This document shows, one piece after another, positions 13,663 to 16,719 of a stretch of 16,719 bases of DNA. Source of the stretch: JAVBOF01 sp031550915. GTDB taxonomy: Bacteria > Bacillota > Clostridia > Christensenellales > MGBC116941. Position numbers and translations under genes: made by a program. Each line of letters starts with the position of its first letter. The stretch's first letter is position 1. Location of the stretch: positions 1-16,719 of the forward strand of contig JAVBOF010000167.1 of the NCBI GenBank assembly GCA_031550915.1, in the 5' to 3' direction. The notes under the pieces were generated by a model. The model made no database searches. It had not been told where the DNA came from and saw only the letters and a program-made list of their open reading frames with translations.

Positions 13663-15015
13663 ATGAAAAGAACCCTGAGAGTTATTTTGGCGTTAATTGT
13701 CGCGTTAACCCTGGTGTTATCGGTTGCCTGTGCGCCTTCAGCTCCCGCTCCCGCTGCATCAACGGATACCGCCCAAGCTGATACAGCAGCTCCTGCCGAA
13801 GACGTTCAAAAAGACACCGATTCAGAGAACAAAACCCCAACCGATGCTGGCGACCGCACCGAGATTCGCGTAGGCATTGTTAATCCGGGCACCGGACCGA
13901 TCGCTTCTTTTGGAGAAGGAACTCCTTGGACCGAAGAGCACGCTATCGAGAGTGTAAATAAGGATGGCGGAATTTTCATCAAAGAATTAAATAAAAAACT
14001 TCCTGTTAAATTGATAATAGTAGATTCAGAATCCGACCCTACAAAGGCAAGCGAGCTTGCATCCAAACTGGTATTGGAGGATAAAGTCGACATTCTTGTA
14101 ACACGTCATACTCCCGACACTATACTTCCGGTTTCGGCTGTTGCAGAGCGCTACGAAGTTCCCTGCGTTTCTATGGATGGCCCTGTTGATGCATGGCTGC
14201 CCGGCGGTCCCTACAAGTGGGCTTTCCACGCTTTTTGGGAGATACCGAATGTTTTCGATACATTTGAGAAGATGTGGAAAAAAGTCGGATTGGACAAGTG
14301 CAATGTCGGCGTCATGCTTCCAAACGATGCCGATGGAATGGCATGGTCTAAGGTTGTATTGGAAAGAGTACCGGCTGATGGATTTACTCTGGTAGATCCG
14401 GGTACGTATCCCGCCGGCACAAAAGATTTTACTTCAATGATCAACCTTTTCAAGGAAAAAAATGTTGACGTCGTAATGGGCGTTAATATCCCACCGGACT
14501 TCGCGACATTTTGGAGACAGTGCAAGCAGATGAATTTCAAGCCAAAGTTCATTACGGTCGCGAAAGCTTATCTGTTTAAGCCTGATGCTCTTGCTATGGG
14601 TGCAGACGCCGCAAACGGACTTGCAGCAGAAGTATGGTGGAGCCCGTGGCATCCGTTCAAATCTTCTATTACAGGCGAATCCAGCCAGCAGCTATGTGAT
14701 GCCTGGACCGCTGCGACACAGAGGGAATGGACACCTCCGATTGGCTACAAGTATGCGTCTATGGAGGTTACAATAGATGCATTAAAGCGTGCACAATCGC
14801 TTGATAAAACCGCGATCCGCGATGCAATTGCGGCAACAGACCTAGATACTATAGTAGGGCATATCAAGTATACGCCTGAACAATACTGCTATACGCCGGT
14901 TATTGGTGGACAATGGGTAAAAGATGGTGAGGATTCCCTCAAACTCGAAATCATCAGCAATGAAATGTGCCCAGAGATACCGATTACGGCAGAACCGCTT
15001 TATCCATTACCGTAA
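13663..15015 (+). CDS. ABC transporter substrate-binding lipoprotein, Leu/Ile/Val type
   Basis: The 450-aa protein is an exported solute-binding lipoprotein. A signal peptide (KR, then a hydrophobic run ~7–20) ends in SVAC, with C23 as the probable lipidated Cys. An Ala/Pro/Thr/Asp-rich linker (~24–65) is followed by a two-lobed periplasmic-binding domain of the branched-chain amino acid class: IRVGIVNPGTGPIASFGEG, DSESDPTKASELASKLV, VDILVTRHTPDTILPVSAVA, TYPAGTKDFTSMI. This class also binds aromatic acids, amides and urea. Many Trp and Tyr residues occur near the C-terminal lobe, but the ligand is unknown. No permease or ATPase gene is adjacent; a cupin and an alcohol dehydrogenase follow. 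ATG 13663 has AGGAGA seven bases upstream. Confidence 0.9.
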   Translation: MKRTLRVILALIVALTLVLSVACAPSAPAPAASTDTAQADTAAPAEDVQKDTDSENKTPTDAGDRTEIRVGIVNPGTGPIASFGEGTPWTEEHAIESVNKDGGIFIKELNKKLPVKLIIVDSESDPTKASELASKLVLEDKVDILVTRHTPDTILPVSAVAERYEVPCVSMDGPVDAWLPGGPYKWAFHAFWEIPNVFDTFEKMWKKVGLDKCNVGVMLPNDADGMAWSKVVLERVPADGFTLVDPGTYPAGTKDFTSMINLFKEKNVDVVMGVNIPPDFATFWRQCKQMNFKPKFITVAKAYLFKPDALAMGADAANGLAAEVWWSPWHPFKSSITGESSQQLCDAWTAATQREWTPPIGYKYASMEVTIDALKRAQSLDKTAIRDAIAATDLDTIVGHIKYTPEQYCYTPVIGGQWVKDGEDSLKLEIISNEMCPEIPITAEPLYPLP

Positions 15016-15066
15016 TGGCCGCTTACCCGGCCTTACAATATATCTTAACTTATTAGGAGGACAAAA

Positions 15067-15429
15067 ATGTTAGTATCCAATCTCAATTCACTTGAAGAGA
15101 CTCTTCCCCCATTACACCATGATATGGTAAGCAATGAAATCTTTACAAAGGCTCAGGCAAAGTACTCAAGGGTTGCCATATCTATACTCGGTCCCGGTGG
15201 CGGCGCAGAAATGCATGTACATCCGGGTTCAGAGCATTATTTCTTGATGCTTGAAGGAAAACTGAAAGTGAAAACGGATAAAATGGAAGTTGTTGTTGGA
15301 CCGGGAGAATGTGTTTTAGTCGAGGATGGAGAACCCCATCAAGTTCTGAATGCACATGATGGAGTGACCAAGTATTTTGCGCTTGGTAGCCCCTATCCCA
15401 GCGAATGGAAACCCGTGGAAAACAACTAA
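15067..15429 (+). CDS. Small cupin domain protein
   Basis: The 120-aa protein is one conserved beta-barrel cupin. Motif 1 is H50-V-H52-P-G-S-E56 with the downstream LEG turn, and motif 2 is GECVLVEDGEPHQV with H91. These three His and one Glu are the usual metal ligands, so a metal-binding enzyme or binding protein is likely; the substrate is unknown. ATG 15067 has a strong AGGAGG seven bases upstream. It lies between the binding-protein gene (48-base gap) and the dehydrogenase gene (19-base gap), so all three are probably co-transcribed. Confidence 0.88.
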   Translation: MLVSNLNSLEETLPPLHHDMVSNEIFTKAQAKYSRVAISILGPGGGAEMHVHPGSEHYFLMLEGKLKVKTDKMEVVVGPGECVLVEDGEPHQVLNAHDGVTKYFALGSPYPSEWKPVENN

Positions 15430-15448
15430 TTAATTACTTGGAGGATTT

Positions 15449-16543
15449 ATGAAAATACAAGCTGCTGTAGTATTCGCAAAGGATGGAAATTTTGATATCC
15501 GCGATGTAGAGCTTATGGAACCTAATGCCACCGATGTTCTAGTTAAAATGGTCGGATGCGGTATATGCAATACGGACGGCTATGCAAGGGTGCAGGGCTT
15601 TCCAATTGAATTCCCTATCATCCTTGGCCACGAAGGCTCCGGCATCGTTGAGAAAGTCGGCAGTGATGTTAAGTATGTCAAACCTGGCGACCATGTGGTT
15701 TTCTGCTCTTATAACTGTGGTGAATGTGAAGCTTGTATAGCCGGTATGCCAAGCTGCTGCGAACGTTGCGATGAAGTGAATTTCGGCAGCAGACATGCGG
15801 ATGGCCAGAAAAAAGCATCTATCGACGGGAAAGAGATATCTTCATTTTTTAACCAATCCAGTTTTGCAACATACGCAATTGGTGACGAAAAAAATGTTGT
15901 TAAGGTAGATCCTTCTATGGAGCTTGCATTACTGGGACCGCTCGGATGCGGTTTGCAGACAGGTGCCGGTTCCGTACTAAACCGTTTGCAGCCGGAGCCA
16001 GGTAGTTCATTCGTTGTGTTTGGATGTGGCAGTGTTGGTTTGAGCGGATTGATGGCGGCAAAAATATGCGGATGTAGCCAGATCTTTGCTGTTGATATCC
16101 TGGACAATAGGCTTGAATTGGCCCGCGAACTTGGCGCGACGCATTTGATAAACAGCAGTAAATGCGATCCTGTTGAAGAAATACTAAAGATCACTAGAAA
16201 TGGAGCCGATTATAGCTTGGATACCACAGGCCGCGAGGAACAGATTAATCAGGCACTGAACTGTTTGAAACGGAAGGGTAAGGCAGCGGTTGTAGGGAGC
16301 TCCGGAGATAAACCGATTGGGATACAGATTCAATATGCTCTTATGGGCAAGTCCAGAACACTTGAAGGCATTATACAGGGAGATTCCAACCCTCGATTGT
16401 TTATTCCAAAGCTTATAAGACTATACAAAGAAGGGGTATTCCCCTTCGATAAACTCATTTCGTATTATCCTTTTGAAAAGATAAACGAGGCTTTCAGCGA
16501 TATGTATAGCGGAGTAGCGATAAAGCCTGTTTTGAAATTCTGA
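15449..16543 (+). CDS. Zinc-dependent alcohol dehydrogenase, aryl-alcohol type
   Basis: The 364-aa medium-chain dehydrogenase oxidises an alcohol to an aldehyde with NAD(P). Catalytic zinc ligands are C40 (VGCGICNTD), H61 (LGHEGSG) and C167 (GPLGCGLQTG). Structural zinc ligands are C90, C93, C96 and C104. The Rossmann motif is FGCGSVGL (191–198), and AVDILDNRLELA ends in an acidic residue after strand beta-2, which favours NAD. The stretch VNFGSRHADG and FFNQSSFATYA resemble benzyl/aryl-alcohol dehydrogenases (XylB type), so an aromatic or allylic alcohol is a reasonable guess. One site varies: Asn41 where most relatives have His. ATG has GGAGG upstream. Last gene of the operon. Confidence 0.92.
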   Translation: MKIQAAVVFAKDGNFDIRDVELMEPNATDVLVKMVGCGICNTDGYARVQGFPIEFPIILGHEGSGIVEKVGSDVKYVKPGDHVVFCSYNCGECEACIAGMPSCCERCDEVNFGSRHADGQKKASIDGKEISSFFNQSSFATYAIGDEKNVVKVDPSMELALLGPLGCGLQTGAGSVLNRLQPEPGSSFVVFGCGSVGLSGLMAAKICGCSQIFAVDILDNRLELARELGATHLINSSKCDPVEEILKITRNGADYSLDTTGREEQINQALNCLKRKGKAAVVGSSGDKPIGIQIQYALMGKSRTLEGIIQGDSNPRLFIPKLIRLYKEGVFPFDKLISYYPFEKINEAFSDMYSGVAIKPVLKF

Positions 16544-16561
16544 TTTTAGAGATTCTGACTT

Positions 16562-16600
16562 ATCCCTGCGTTCAATTAAGGAGGCAGGGATTTCTTTTTT
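16562..16600 (+). terminator. Rho-independent terminator of the dehydrogenase operon
   Basis: ATCCCTGC (16562–16569) and GCAGGGAT (16584–16591) form a perfect 8-bp stem with a 14-base loop, followed by TTCTTTTTT. It lies 19 bases after the stop codon. Confidence 0.88.
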
Positions 16601-16619
16601 AAATACATGATATGCCATA

Positions 16620-16648
16620 TTGCGAAAATATTTTCGAATTGATATTAT
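16620..16648 (+). promoter_or_regulatory. Promoter with palindromic operator in its spacer
   Basis: TTGCGA (16620–16625), 17 bases, TATTAT (16643–16648). The perfect 14-bp palindrome CGAAAATATTTTCG (16623–16636) overlaps the −35 and fills most of the spacer, the classic place for a repressor. The downstream gene starts about 30 bases later. Confidence 0.65.
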
Positions 16649-16677
16649 ATACTGATATAGAAGAGTTGAGGAAGACA

Positions 16678-16719
16678 ATGAAAAACTTAGAAATAATATC
16701 TGATTATATTCCGCAGGGA
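16678..16719 (+). CDS. Start of an unidentified gene, cut by window edge
   Basis: ATG at 16678 is preceded by GAGGAAGACA, with GAGG about five bases before the start, and by a good promoter. Fourteen codons are visible (MKNLEIISDYIPQG) without a stop. That is too little to name the product. Confidence 0.55.
   Translation, partial: MKNLEIISDYIPQG

Noticed and set aside
15709..16194. Minus-strand open frame of 161 codons opposite the dehydrogenase
   Set aside because: It is antisense to a gene with complete zinc-binding and Rossmann motifs and has no family features.

Overview
The window looks like chromosomal DNA of an anaerobic, probably spore-forming member of the Firmicutes (Clostridia). 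The signs are moderate GC with AT-rich spacers, strong AGGAGG-type ribosome binding sites, an atp operon in the usual bacterial order, a YtxC-like sporulation protein, the IreB–RuvX pair, a BirA-regulated bioY and a two-[4Fe-4S] aldo/keto reductase. Nothing indicates phage, plasmid or insertion-sequence DNA, and I saw no CRISPR array.

Left part (1–4250, minus strand): an F1Fo ATP synthase operon read from right to left, in the order atpI-like, atpB, atpE, atpF, atpH, atpA (cut by the window edge). It departs from the family norm in three places. Subunit a is about 555 residues, because its N-terminal membrane module (a TM helix pair followed by a P-x-G-x-Q-N motif) occurs three times, with long basic cytoplasmic loops after the first two copies. 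Subunit delta has only about 74 residues, because the whole N-terminal domain is missing. Subunit c carries the E-S-T-x-x-Y ligand pattern of sodium rotors, but has Met where the sodium-binding Gln is expected. Together these suggest a remodelled stator, which I consider the most interesting content here.

Middle (4281–11366): two minus-strand GNAT-fold genes (an Eis-like acetyltransferase and a DUF2156 protein) are divergent from a plus-strand bioY. bioY has a clear BirA operator (GTAAACC-N16-GGTTTAC) between its promoter and its ribosome binding site. Convergent to bioY is an ireB–aldo/keto reductase–ruvX operon with its own strong promoter. Upstream of it on the same strand lie a YtxC-like gene, a PRC-barrel gene, a 51-residue YtxH-like membrane protein and an AI-2E family permease.

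Right part (11500–16719, plus strand): deoC, a tRNA-Leu(UAA) with promoter and terminator, and a CDP-alcohol phosphatidyltransferase. Next comes a roughly 580-bp spacer with two adjacent hairpins. It is followed by a probable operon of a Leu/Ile/Val-type lipoprotein binding protein, a cupin and an aryl-alcohol-type zinc dehydrogenase, ending in a rho-independent terminator. A final gene starts 42 bases before the window edge, behind a promoter whose spacer holds a perfect 14-bp palindrome.

Assignments come from reading motifs by eye. No database search was possible, and start codons were chosen from ribosome binding sites, several of them inside longer reading frames that begin at TTG or GTG.
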